Part shown: positions 48,767-56,875 of the stretch, piece after piece
Numbering within the stretch: the first letter of the stretch is position 1
How the letters are laid out: each line of letters starts with the position of its first letter
NCBI GenBank assembly: GCA_963849065.1
Contig: CAWKFM010000001.1
Coordinates: 620,001-684,000 of the forward strand
Length of the DNA stretch: 64,000 nucleotides
Direction: 5' to 3'
Origin: TOLSYN sp963849065
GTDB lineage: Bacteria > Acidobacteriota > Terriglobia > Terriglobales > Acidobacteriaceae
The notes under the pieces: model-generated
The model's database searches: none
What the model was told of the DNA's origin: nothing
The model's input: only the letters and a program-made list of their open reading frames with translations
Made by a program: the position numbers and the translations under genes

Positions 48767-49369
48767 ATGCGAAAAGGGTTTACGAGAAAACCGCAAGGGG
48801 ACGAGCCCGCGACGCACGGCAAGAACTACATAACGCCGAGCGGGCTGCAGCGCCTCAAAGATGAGCACCGGTTTCTGCTCACCAGGGAACGCCCGGCCGT
48901 CGTGGAGGTGGTGGCGTGGGCTGCCAGCAACGGCGATCGCAGTGAAAACGCCGACTATCAGTACGGCAAGCGGCGGCTGCGGCAGATCGATGGGCGGATT
49001 CGCTTTCTTACGAATCGAATCGAAGCCGCGGAAGTAGTGGACCCGGAAGCTTCAAGAGCGGGGCAGGCGAAGACGAGGGCGTTCTTCGGAGCGACCGTGC
49101 GCTATGCCAATGCCGCGGGAGCGGAGCGAGTGGTGAGCATCGTGGGGGTCGACGAGGTCGATCTCAACCGCAACCACATCAGTTGGGTGTCACCTCTGGG
49201 GCGCGCGTTGATGAAGTCGGCAGCGGACGACAGCGTAGTTCTCCAAGCGCCGGGCGGTACAGAATACCTGACCGTGCTGGAAGTGTGTTACGAGCGCATT
49301 TCTGTGGAACCGTTCCGTGAACCACCTGGATCCGAGGCCTCGGCAAAGGGACTCCCTCGCCGACGCTAA
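48767..49369 (+). CDS. greB: Transcript cleavage factor GreB
   Basis: 200 residues. The N-terminal coiled coil contains NYITPSGLQRLKDEHRFLL, ERPAVVEVVAWAASNGDRSENADYQYGKRRLR (given as adjoining motifs) and IDGRIRFLTNRIEAAEVVD. The acidic tip DRSENADY holds the D and E that place Mg2+ in the RNA polymerase active site. The C-terminal FKBP-like domain has VVSIVGVDEVDLNRNHISWVSPLGRALM. GreB enters the polymerase secondary channel and triggers cleavage of backtracked RNA. A basic tail (~25 residues beyond the usual end) is extra. It is monocistronic. Its stop codon overlaps the end of a decayed integrase fragment on the other strand. Confidence 0.95.
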   Translation: MRKGFTRKPQGDEPATHGKNYITPSGLQRLKDEHRFLLTRERPAVVEVVAWAASNGDRSENADYQYGKRRLRQIDGRIRFLTNRIEAAEVVDPEASRAGQAKTRAFFGATVRYANAAGAERVVSIVGVDEVDLNRNHISWVSPLGRALMKSAADDSVVLQAPGGTEYLTVLEVCYERISVEPFREPPGSEASAKGLPRRR

Positions 49370-49538
49370 TCCACCTTTGGCTCGGAGCAGTACCACTCGA
49401 TGAATTCGTCGATCGCGCGCCGGTATCCACGCTGCACGTCCGCCGAACTCAAGGTGTTAGAACGGCTGATTTCGCTTGATCTAGGTCCGGAAGAGACACC
49501 GGACGCCTCTTGCGCTTTTTCGTCGATCCAGGAGCCAT
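49366..49538 (-). pseudogene. Decayed N-terminal fragment of a tyrosine-type integrase
   Basis: Reading the minus strand from an ATG at 49538 gives VSLPDLDQAKSAVL before a stop. The next frame continues with NTLSSADVQRGYRRAIDEF, then IEWYCSEPKVD, and stops at 49366. Joined, these reproduce the conserved N-terminal core-binding (SAM-like) segment of phage-type integrases, in which PDLxQAKxAVLNSL is followed by SxxxQRGYxxAIDEFIxWYCSEPR. A frameshift near 49452 and the loss of everything after CSEP (the catalytic R-H-R-Y domain) show it is dead. It lies between greB and the MarR gene, suggesting a past integration site. Confidence 0.72.
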
Positions 49539-49778
49539 CGTCAGCGGCCTCCTTGCCGCGCGACGATGGCGCGCTAGTCGTGTCCGGATTGCCCGTGACT
49601 CGGGCGCAATCCCCAAAGCGTCGTAACCCGCGCAGAAGTGTTTGTCCCTGATTCTCTGGCGTCCTGGCGCCGGCACTCGCGCAAGCAGGCGGCTGGTGCT
49701 GAACAGGGTGAGATTTGTGCGCGCCAGCATCACTTCACTTCATCTGGACCACGGACTCACAATTTTCTGAATCCGCAT
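49539..49778. other. Intergenic region between the integrase remnant and the MarR gene
   Basis: No gene is recognised. It probably carries the marR promoter just ahead of the palindrome at 49779. Confidence 0.35.
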
Positions 49779-49798
49779 ATAGATGCATATGCATCTAT
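49779..49798. promoter_or_regulatory. Perfect 20-bp palindrome, probable MarR operator
   Basis: ATAGATGCATATGCATCTAT is a perfect inverted repeat ending six bases before the marR start codon. Length, position and AT-rich symmetry fit an autoregulatory operator for a dimeric MarR protein. Binding would block the start region of the marR/membrane-protein transcript. Confidence 0.7.
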
Positions 49799-49804
49799 CG
49801 GGGC

Positions 49805-50239
49805 ATGAGCAAGCTATCCATCCCGATGCTCCCCTGTATGTGCGCCAGTTTTCGCCGATCAGCACGGGCGCTGACCCAGCACTATGATGAGGCGCTGCGC
49901 CCGCTCGGGCTGCGTGCCACGCAGTTCACCATCCTGCAAGCGCTCTCGCTAACCGGAGAAATTTCTCAAGGGGAACTGGGAGAGATATTGGCGATCGACA
50001 GCACCACTCTAACGCGGACGCTGGAGATCATGGGGCGCCGCGGCTGGATCGCGAAAAGACACGGGAAAGACCGCCGGGAACGCTGGCTCCGCCTGGCCAA
50101 AGACGGCGAAGCGCAACTCAACCGGGCCCTCCCTCACTGGCAGAAGGTGCAATCTCGGCTGCGCCGCCAGCTTGGAGACGAGCGCTGGGAAAGCCTCTTG
50201 AACGTAATCAACGAAGTGACCTCAACGGTCATGGAATAA
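49805..50239 (+). CDS. MarR-family transcriptional regulator
   Basis: 144 residues from the ATG giving MSKLSIPMLPCMCASFRRSARALTQ. The longer frame would place the operator palindrome inside the gene. The winged-helix core is clear: LGLRATQFTILQALSLTGEIS, ELGEILAIDSTTLTRTLEIM (recognition helix), GWIAKRHGKDRRERWLRL (wing with the conserved D-x-R), then C-terminal dimer helices. An N-terminal Cys pair (PCMC) could sense oxidants or metals, though that is speculative. It is followed after 10 bases by a small membrane-protein gene, so the two form an operon under the palindrome at 49779. Confidence 0.92.
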   Translation: MSKLSIPMLPCMCASFRRSARALTQHYDEALRPLGLRATQFTILQALSLTGEISQGELGEILAIDSTTLTRTLEIMGRRGWIAKRHGKDRRERWLRLAKDGEAQLNRALPHWQKVQSRLRRQLGDERWESLLNVINEVTSTVME

Positions 50240-50249
50240 GGAGAGTTGT

Positions 50250-50882
50250 ATGACACGGTACGGCAAGCTGACCGCCGGGTTGATTGCAGCCTGGTTTCTG
50301 TTTTCGCTTACGGCTTCTGCCCTGCACGTATTCAGAACAGATCCGAGTGTGCCGCCACTGCCAGTGGGGTTGGCGGTGGTGATCCCGATTGCTTTGTTCC
50401 TGGTCTGGTTCGCCCGATCGACGGGATTCCGCGAGTTCGTAATGTCTTTGAATCCGCAAGCGCTGACCATTGTCCAGACATGGAGAGTCGGCGGGTTCGT
50501 CTTCCTTGCGCTGGCTGCCTATGGCATACTGCCGCTACTGTTCGCATTGCCCGCAGGGTTGGGCGACATGGCCGTGGGAGCGACCGCACCCTGGATGGCG
50601 ATGAAGCTTCCGAGTCCCGATCGCCGCACGGGCTTCATCCGCTGGCAGGTGCTGGGAATAACAGACCTGGTGACGGCGGTTACGCTGGGTACGCTCGCCA
50701 GTGTGATCAGTCCACAGGGCATCCCAACCACGCCTATGACGGTGCTGCCGCTGAGCCTGATTCCAACATTCGCGGTGCCGCTGCTGCTGATTCTGCACAT
50801 TGTTTGCATTGCTCAGGCGAGGCGCTGGCCTGCACGAGAGTCCACTTGGGTTGAGGAGCAGGTTCACTCTACGGCTGCATGA
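50250..50882 (+). CDS. Small polytopic membrane protein coupled to marR
   Basis: 210 residues with five or six hydrophobic spans (LTAGLIAAWFLFSLTASAL, LAVVIPIALFLVWFA, VGGFVFLALAAYGILPLLFALPAG, ITDLVTAVTLGTLASVI, LIPTFAVPLLLILHIVCIA). AAGGAGAG lies just before the ATG. I do not recognise a named family. Position behind a MarR regulator with an operator palindrome suggests an inducible membrane function such as detoxification, which is an inference. Confidence 0.7.
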   Translation: MTRYGKLTAGLIAAWFLFSLTASALHVFRTDPSVPPLPVGLAVVIPIALFLVWFARSTGFREFVMSLNPQALTIVQTWRVGGFVFLALAAYGILPLLFALPAGLGDMAVGATAPWMAMKLPSPDRRTGFIRWQVLGITDLVTAVTLGTLASVISPQGIPTTPMTVLPLSLIPTFAVPLLLILHIVCIAQARRWPARESTWVEEQVHSTAA

Positions 50883-51148
50883 GCCGAAAATAGAACCGCT
50901 TCTTCCTAGTGCCGCCGCTCCGGGCTTTATGAGCGGGGGCATTAAATTGTCGGAACACTCTCATGGGGGCCGTGCAGGGTTCCGGGTGTATTCTCGGCAT
51001 CCGGAAGTAATCCGGGCTCGTGACGAGATTAGTCCCGACAAGCGTGCAACTGGCGTTGGCCAGACAGGGTGAAAAGGAACGCGATTGTGGCAAGTTTTTC
51101 GACGGCTCTATGCTGTTTCCTGGCAAATGACGGGCAGGTCGGAAGTTA

Positions 51149-51934
51149 CTATGTAGCACGAAGAATGGGAGCTCCAAACGGGGCACCTGTGGCTCCGCCA
51201 TCGACCATCAGTTCGACCGCATTGATGTACGAGGAATCATCTGACGCAAGGAAGAGCACGGCTTTCGCAACCTCTTCCGGCTCACCCCAACGGCCCAGCG
51301 GGACTGCAGAAGAGAAGAACTCCGCCACCTTAGCGGAATCTTCTGCGGAAATAGAGGCGCGCGGGCCGCGCTTCCAAATGGGGGTCTTGATCGCGCCTGG
51401 TGCAACGACATTCACGCGAATGTTGCGCGGAGCAAGGTCGGCGGCGATGGAACGCGCCATCGAAACGAGGCCGCCTTTCGTGGCTGCATAAGCGGCGACG
51501 CCGGGTTGGCCGAGATAGTTATGTACCGACCCGTTAAAGATGATGCTGCCGCTGTCGTTCAGCAGAGGCGCCGCTGAATTCACGGTGAAGAAAGAGCCAA
51601 TAAGGTTGGTGTGGATCACGTTCTCAAAAATGGCCTCGTCGGACGTGCCGGTAGGCGTCCGGCCGGTGATTCCGGCGTTGGCAAAGACAATGTCGAGCTT
51701 CCCGAAATCTTTGGCTAGGGCTGCGAAGAGCCGCTCGCGATCTTCCGCAACGGTGATGTCTGCGCGGTAGCCACGCGCGTTTGGTCCGAGTTCTGCGACC
51801 GCCTCATCCAGCGTTTTCTGGTCGCGCCCAGTGATTGCGACCTTCGCGCCTTCCGCAATGAAAAGACGGGCTGTGGCCAAGCCGATGCCGCTGTTGCCTC
51901 CGGTTATAAGAGCCTTCTTGCCTGTGAGCTTCAT
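51149..51934 (-). CDS. Short-chain dehydrogenase/reductase (classical SDR)
   Basis: 261 residues with the Rossmann cofactor motif TGGNSGIG (11-18), NAG in DIVFANAGIT, and the catalytic set S136 (IIFNGSVHNY), Y149 and K153 (AYAATKGG). An Arg at the end of the second strand (ITGRDQ) favours NADP(H). The C-terminus DDSSYINAVELMVDGGATG is typical. The substrate is unknown. AGGAGGC lies just before the ATG. It is divergent from an MFS exporter gene, 157 bases apart, and such pairs often share an effector-controlled promoter, but no regulator gene is adjacent. Confidence 0.9.
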   Translation of the reverse strand: MKLTGKKALITGGNSGIGLATARLFIAEGAKVAITGRDQKTLDEAVAELGPNARGYRADITVAEDRERLFAALAKDFGKLDIVFANAGITGRTPTGTSDEAIFENVIHTNLIGSFFTVNSAAPLLNDSGSIIFNGSVHNYLGQPGVAAYAATKGGLVSMARSIAADLAPRNIRVNVVAPGAIKTPIWKRGPRASISAEDSAKVAEFFSSAVPLGRWGEPEEVAKAVLFLASDDSSYINAVELMVDGGATGAPFGAPILRAT

Positions 51935-52040
51935 AATGCCTCCTTTTTATATGACCGGCATCAAATATGATGACAAAAACAGAAAGCGTGCTCTGGGAAA
52001 AGAACTTCCGCGGAGAGCGGCTCCATGAACGCGCTGAGAC

Positions 52041-52068
52041 GGGGCGCCGCAGCTCGCAGCGGCGCCCC
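52041..52068. promoter_or_regulatory. Strong GC hairpin in the SDR/MFS divergent region
   Basis: GGGGCGCCGC and GCGGCGCCCC form a perfect 10-bp stem around an 8-base loop, 23 bases before the MFS start codon. It could be an operator or a hairpin in the 5' leader that limits expression of the transporter. Confidence 0.45.
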
Positions 52069-52091
52069 GCGATTTCGCATCGTAGAGTCAA

Positions 52092-53639
52092 ATGAGAGCG
52101 CCATGCGACGAGGCCGTAATTCGCGCGGGAAGCGTAGAAACTCCGTGCCAACCTGCAGCCGGTAAGTGGATACTCGTCGCAACCATTCTCGCGTCGAGCA
52201 TGGCGTTCATTGACAGTACTGTGGTCAACGTGGCTCTGCCTGCTATCCAGGCCAGCTTTCAGGCAACCGCCGTGGACTTGCAGTGGGTCGTCGAGACGTA
52301 CGGAGTAGTTCTGGCGGCGTTGATTCTCGCCGGTGGTTCGCTTGGTGACAAACTCGGCCGGCGCAGGATCTTTCTGACCGGCGTGGCGATCTTCGCGACG
52401 GCGTCACTGGCCTGCTCTCTGTCCTCGAACATCGAACAGTTACTGTTTGCGAGAAGCGTTCAGGGCCTGGGAGCGGCGCTGCTCGTACCAGGAAGTCTCT
52501 CGATCATCAGCGCAGAGTTCGACGACAGGAGCCGAGGCTCAGCCATTGGCTCCTGGTCCGGGTTTACAGCGATCACTACCGCGATTGGACCGGTACTTGG
52601 CGGATGGGTGGTGGAAAATGCTTCCTGGCGCTGGGCATTCTTCATCAACCTCCCGCTCGCCATGGCGGTAATCATCATTTCGCTGCGCTGGATTCCGGAG
52701 AGCCGCGCCAGTGCCGCGGGCCGTATCGATTGGTCGGGAGTTCTGTTCGTCATTCTCGGCTTAGCCGGTCTGGTTACCGGATTCATTGAATCGAGCAGCC
52801 TCGGCTGGACGCATCCGTTGGTCTTCGGCAGCCTGATTGTCGGCTTCGCATCCCTGATCGTCTTCGCTGTGACTGAAGCCAGGGTTCCTTCGCCGATTGT
52901 GCCGCTCAGCCTGTTTGCGTCTGCCACCTTCAGCGGCGCGAACCTGCTCACGTTCCTTCTCTACGCTGCGATTGGGATCTTCTTCTTTTTATTTCCGTTG
53001 GATCTGATCCAAGTTCAGGGGTACTCAGCAACCCGTGCCGGAGCAGCCACGCTCCCCTTGATTCTGCTGATGTTCGCACTCTCGCGGTGGTCTGGGGGCT
53101 TGGTCGCTCGTTATGGTCCCAGGCTCCCACTAATCTTCGGTCCACTCATTGCGGCGCTTGGTTTTCTTCTGTTCGCTGTGCCTTCGACGGGAGGGAGTTA
53201 CTGGAAGGCATTCTTTCCTGCCATCGTCGTTCTAGGTTTCGGCATGGCAGTCACCGTCGCGCCGCTCACCACGGTGGTGATGAATTCAGCAGGTCAGGAT
53301 CGTGTTGGCGCCGCCTCTGGAATCAACAATGCTGTTGCCCGCGTCGCCGGCGTGCTTGCGATTGCAATCCTCGGGAGCGTGATGATGAACGCCTTCGGAA
53401 AGCAACTGGATCAGCGGGTGGCTAAGATCTCGCTCACACCCGACGTCGTTCACTCCATCCAGGCAGAGAGGATCAAACTTGCAGGTCTGGAGGTGCCGGC
53501 CAGTCTCGACGCAAACACGAGGGCGGTTGTGCTGGAAGCTGTCCGCGACGCATTTGTCTTGGGGTTTCGGCTTGTCATTCTCATTTGCGCTGCGTTGGCG
53601 GCGGCCGGAGCCGCCATTGTGTGCTGGTCGGTGAATTAG
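52092..53639 (+). CDS. MFS drug exporter, DHA2 (EmrB/QacA) family, 14 TMS
   Basis: 515 residues with about fourteen membrane spans. The family signatures are present: motif D1 (SMAFIDSTVVNVALPAIQ), motif A (GGSLGDKLGRRRIFLTG), motif B region (FARSVQGLGAALLVPGSLSII) and motif C (GPVLGGWVVENASWRWAFFINLP). DHA2 proteins are proton-driven antiporters for lipophilic cations, drugs or bile-type compounds. The start at MRAPCDE gives a ~25-residue cytoplasmic N-terminus. A later start cannot be excluded, as no clear ribosome site is seen. No EmrA-type partner is adjacent. It is divergent from the SDR gene. Confidence 0.92.
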   Translation: MRAPCDEAVIRAGSVETPCQPAAGKWILVATILASSMAFIDSTVVNVALPAIQASFQATAVDLQWVVETYGVVLAALILAGGSLGDKLGRRRIFLTGVAIFATASLACSLSSNIEQLLFARSVQGLGAALLVPGSLSIISAEFDDRSRGSAIGSWSGFTAITTAIGPVLGGWVVENASWRWAFFINLPLAMAVIIISLRWIPESRASAAGRIDWSGVLFVILGLAGLVTGFIESSSLGWTHPLVFGSLIVGFASLIVFAVTEARVPSPIVPLSLFASATFSGANLLTFLLYAAIGIFFFLFPLDLIQVQGYSATRAGAATLPLILLMFALSRWSGGLVARYGPRLPLIFGPLIAALGFLLFAVPSTGGSYWKAFFPAIVVLGFGMAVTVAPLTTVVMNSAGQDRVGAASGINNAVARVAGVLAIAILGSVMMNAFGKQLDQRVAKISLTPDVVHSIQAERIKLAGLEVPASLDANTRAVVLEAVRDAFVLGFRLVILICAALAAAGAAIVCWSVN

Positions 53640-53835
53640 GTGTTAAGGGCAACGCGCTGCCCCCCTCCAGGGAATCCAATAACCCGACTCAAAAGAAAGA
53701 ATGTGCGGGTCATTTGCTTTGAGAGCCGCTTTCGCCGCAGCGCAGCACTTAGCTTGGAGAATCAGCCGGCGCTTGGCGGAGAGTCCTATAAGCCCGCAGC
53801 TTGCAATCAGTCACAAAGAGGGAGGAACGGTCATT

Positions 53836-53886
53836 ATGATGAGTAAAGCAACTTCCAATTACGGATGTTCCGGCGCTCTGCAGTAG
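53836..53886 (+). CDS. Possible 16-residue ORF with a strong ribosome site
   Basis: GGAGGA at 53821-53826 lies nine bases before tandem ATGs opening MMSKATSNYGCSGALQ. The strong ribosome site makes translation likely here. The frame overlaps a second small ORF at 53865, and together they may be one small basic protein split by a frameshift. Confidence 0.35.
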   Translation: MMSKATSNYGCSGALQ

Positions 53887-54032
53887 AGCAACTGGTGACA
53901 GTGCAGAAGGCAACGGTGCCACGCAAAGCGCGCGCGGCCAAGGCGGGCTCAGGTGCACCGGCGGCGCCAAGTGCCACCAGAAGTGCCACCACCGGCAAGC
54001 CCGTCCATGGAGGTTCTCATGTCTCCATATAA
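53865..54032 (+). CDS. Possible 55-residue basic Ala/Lys-rich small protein
   Basis: A second frame overlapping the 53836 ORF encodes MFRRSAVEQLVTVQKATVP followed by RKARAAKAGSGAPAAPS and a Ser/Thr/Gly-rich tail. The Lys/Arg/Ala composition is like nucleic-acid-binding tails. It has no good ribosome site of its own, so it would need coupling or a frameshift from the upstream ORF. No family is recognised. Confidence 0.35.
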   Translation: MFRRSAVEQLVTVQKATVPRKARAAKAGSGAPAAPSATRSATTGKPVHGGSHVSI

Positions 54033-54059
54033 TAACTATTGTGCAATGAAAGCTTTAAA

Positions 54060-54135
54060 TGGTGGGCCTGGTAGGATTCGAACCTACAACCAAAGGATTA
54101 TGAGTCCTCTGCTCTAACCGTTGAGCTACAGGCCC
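54060..54135 (-). tRNA. tRNA with CAU anticodon (probably tRNA-Ile2, possibly elongator Met)
   Basis: A 76-base cloverleaf with encoded CCA: acceptor GGGCCTG/CAGGCCC, D arm GCTCAACGGTTAGAGC, anticodon arm AGGACTCATAATCCT with CAU in the loop, and T arm TGTAGGTTCGAATCCTACC. Acceptor pairs C4-G69 and C5-G68 match the positions recognised by the lysidine enzyme TilS in tRNA-Ile2, which favours Ile (AUA codons). Elongator Met is the alternative. It lies downstream of sucA on the same strand. Confidence 0.9.
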
Positions 54136-54250
54136 TTCAGAATCTCCGTTGAAACACGGGGAGAATGGATGAGGCTAGTCTAACGCAGCCGGAGCGCAAA
54201 ATGATTGGACTCAACTTGCTCGGCCAAGTTCCGCCCCTCATTCGGTGATG

Positions 54251-56734
54251 CTAGCTACTGGTAAAGGCCAGCGAAAGCAGGGTGCGCTGCTCCATCTGGT
54301 GAGCCTTGGCCGAGCCGGTCGCGGGACTGGCCGCCGCCTGACGCTGGATGGAGCGCACCGGAAGTCTCTGTCCGACGAGGCGGCGCAGGCGAGGCTTCAC
54401 GAAACCCAAGGCTCCCATATTGGCCGGCTCCTCTTGTACCCACACCAATTCCTGCGCGTTCGGGTATTGTGCCAGAGCTTCCAGAATGTCCTGCTCCGGC
54501 AAGGGATAAAGCTGATCGAGAAACAGAATTGCCGTGCCGGTGTGCTTCAGCCGTTTGCGCTCGGCCTGCAGGTCGTGGCCCACCTTTCCGCTGCAGAGCA
54601 GGATGTGCTTGACCTCTACGGGGTCAACGCCGGTGTCCGCTACGATGTTCCTGAATCGCGGCATGGCGAACGAAGCCAGATCGCTGGCCGCGTCCGGATG
54701 GCGCAACATGCTTTTGGGGGTGAAGCAGATCAGCGGCTTGCGCCACTTGCGAAGAGCCTGACGGCGCAGGAGGTGGAAGAACTGTGCTGCCGACGAAGGC
54801 TGGCAGACCTGCATGTTCTGGCGCGCGCACAGCTGCAGGTAGCGCTCAATCCGCGCGCTGGAGTGTTCCGGCCCCTGGCCCTCGTAGCCGTGCGGAAGCA
54901 GCAGCACAAGGCCTGAGAGCAGTCCCCATTTTTCCTCTCCGGCGCTGATGAACTGATCGATGACGATCTGCGCGCCGTTGGCGAAATCTCCGAACTGTGC
55001 CTCCCATAGGGTGAGCGCCTCGGGATAGTCGCGGCTGAATCCGTATTCGAAGCCGAGCACGGCGGCTTCGGAGAGCTCCGAGTTATAGATCTCGATGAGG
55101 GCTTGATCAGGCGAGAGATGCTGCAGCGGCATGTACTCGCTCTCATTTTCCACGTCGATGAGATAGGAATGGCGATGATTGAAGGTGCCGCGGCGCGAAT
55201 CCTGTCCGCTCATCCGGATGGGAACGCCGCTGGTGACGAGGCTGGCAAAGGCCAGGGCCTCGGCCATTCCATAGTCGATGGCACGCTTGCCCTGCGCCAT
55301 CTCCTGGCGTTGTTTGAGCAATGCGGCGACCTTGGGATGAATATGAAAATCCGCGGGGTATTCGCAAAGCTTCAGTCCCAGGCGCGTGATCTCTTCGGGC
55401 GCCACTCCGGTATCCACTTCGCGCTCGGGCGACCAGGCGCGCCCGACGAATCCGTCCCAGTACTCAGGCAGCTTGTAGAGCCGCGGCTTTTTGGTCATGG
55501 CCTTGGCGTCGGCTTTGGCCTGCTGGTAGCGCTGCCTGGATTCGGCAACCTGGGCGGTTACGTCGATGCCGAGCCGCTTGGCGTAAATCTCATAGAGCGG
55601 CGGGTGGTTTTTGATTTTGGCGTAAACGATCGGCTGGGTGATGGTGGGGTCGTCGATCTCGGAGTGGCCGTGACGGCGATAGCCGATGAGGTCGATCACT
55701 ACGTCCGAGCCGAACTGGTAGCGGTATTCCAGCGCCAGCCGGCCGATGCGCACCACCTCATCGGGGTCCTCGGCGTTGACGTGGAAGATTGGAATGGGCA
55801 GACGCTTGGCCAGGTCGCTGGCGAAGCGTCCGCTGGCATATTCGTTGGGATTGGTGGTGAAGCCCAGCAGGTTGTTGACGATGATGTTGATGGTGCCGCC
55901 GACATCGTAGGCCTGCAGATAGCTCATGTTGAGGGTCTCGGCCCAGATGCCCTGACCGGCAAAGGCCGAGTCGCCGTGCATGAGTACGGGCAGGGTCGTG
56001 CGCTTTCCCTCGGTGCCGCGCCGGGTCTGCTTGGCGCGCACGCGTCCCAGGGCCACGGGATCGACCGCTTCCAGATGGCTGGGGTTGCTGACCAGGTGAA
56101 TCCGCATGCGTTGGCCGTTGAATTCGCGAAACCCGGTGGCGCCCTGATGATATTTCACATCGCCGCCGCCGAGAGTGGAGCGCGGATCGACATCCTCGAA
56201 GCCGGCGTAGATATCGGTGGCCGTGCGGCCAACGGTGTTGCAGACTGCGGCCAGGCGTCCGCGATGGCTCATGGCCATGACGCATTCTTCGGCGCCATGC
56301 GCGGCGGCTCCGCGAAGAATTTCCTCCATCATCGGGATCAGCGCGGTGTTGCCTTCGAGCGAGAATCGCTTGGTGCCGATGTAGAGCGTCTGCAGCATCT
56401 GTTCGAAGATGTCGGCTTCCAGCAACTGCTTCAAAATGGCTTCGCGATCGACCTCGGCCTGCGGACCCTCCAGGCGGTCGATGATCCACTGGCGGCGCGC
56501 CAGATCGGGGATGTGCATGAACTCGGCGCCGATGGTGCCGCAATAGATCTGGCGGGCGCGTTCGGCGTCGGCTCCGCTGATCCTCAGCTCGGGATAATCA
56601 AGCGGGGTGAAGTGGCCGAGCGGGTCGAGGTTGGCCTCGAGGTATCCCCAGCGCCGGAACAGATCGAAAACATGTTCTTTGCGCTGGCTTTCCGTGCTGA
56701 CTTCCGCAGATGGAATGACCTGAGCTTGTGACAC
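54251..56734 (-). CDS. sucA: 2-oxoglutarate dehydrogenase E1 component
   Basis: 827 residues from the GTG (VSQAQVIPSAEV) preceded by AGGAG five bases upstream. A longer ATG frame exists without such a site. It has the E1o N-terminal motif YLEANLDPLGH, the HRGRLAAVCNTVGR block, the thiamine-diphosphate site GDSAFAGQGIWAETLNMS with NIIVNNLLGFTTNP, and the transketolase-like second half (YGMAEALAFASLV, RRGTFNHRHS, LVLLLPHGYEGQGPEHSSAR). It decarboxylates 2-oxoglutarate and transfers the succinyl group to the lipoyl E2 in the TCA cycle. No sucB or lpd is in the window. It lies 141 bases after hisA on the same strand, an unusual neighbourhood. Confidence 0.96.
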   Translation of the reverse strand: MSQAQVIPSAEVSTESQRKEHVFDLFRRWGYLEANLDPLGHFTPLDYPELRISGADAERARQIYCGTIGAEFMHIPDLARRQWIIDRLEGPQAEVDREAILKQLLEADIFEQMLQTLYIGTKRFSLEGNTALIPMMEEILRGAAAHGAEECVMAMSHRGRLAAVCNTVGRTATDIYAGFEDVDPRSTLGGGDVKYHQGATGFREFNGQRMRIHLVSNPSHLEAVDPVALGRVRAKQTRRGTEGKRTTLPVLMHGDSAFAGQGIWAETLNMSYLQAYDVGGTINIIVNNLLGFTTNPNEYASGRFASDLAKRLPIPIFHVNAEDPDEVVRIGRLALEYRYQFGSDVVIDLIGYRRHGHSEIDDPTITQPIVYAKIKNHPPLYEIYAKRLGIDVTAQVAESRQRYQQAKADAKAMTKKPRLYKLPEYWDGFVGRAWSPEREVDTGVAPEEITRLGLKLCEYPADFHIHPKVAALLKQRQEMAQGKRAIDYGMAEALAFASLVTSGVPIRMSGQDSRRGTFNHRHSYLIDVENESEYMPLQHLSPDQALIEIYNSELSEAAVLGFEYGFSRDYPEALTLWEAQFGDFANGAQIVIDQFISAGEEKWGLLSGLVLLLPHGYEGQGPEHSSARIERYLQLCARQNMQVCQPSSAAQFFHLLRRQALRKWRKPLICFTPKSMLRHPDAASDLASFAMPRFRNIVADTGVDPVEVKHILLCSGKVGHDLQAERKRLKHTGTAILFLDQLYPLPEQDILEALAQYPNAQELVWVQEEPANMGALGFVKPRLRRLVGQRLPVRSIQRQAAASPATGSAKAHQMEQRTLLSLAFTSS

Positions 56735-56875
56735 GGTGCTCCTCGCCCGGCACGCCTGGCCCGGGACTTCTCTGGCTTTCAAGTCGAACTTCGTCCAACC
56801 GGAAAGGGTATCAAAACACAGGCAGGCCCGCCATGCCAACGCGTGAATATGCAGTTCCGTGCGCGAAAGGCAGCT

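Noticed and set aside
54060..54135. Initiator tRNA-fMet
   Set aside because: The acceptor stem is fully paired at position 1-72 (G-C) and the anticodon stem lacks the three G-C pairs of initiators.
55103..56731. 542-codon open frame on the plus strand
   Set aside because: It is antisense to sucA, which has all E1 motifs. High GC creates long antisense frames. The same applies to 4378-6162 (minus), 8327-9574, 24957-26099 and 61014-62522.
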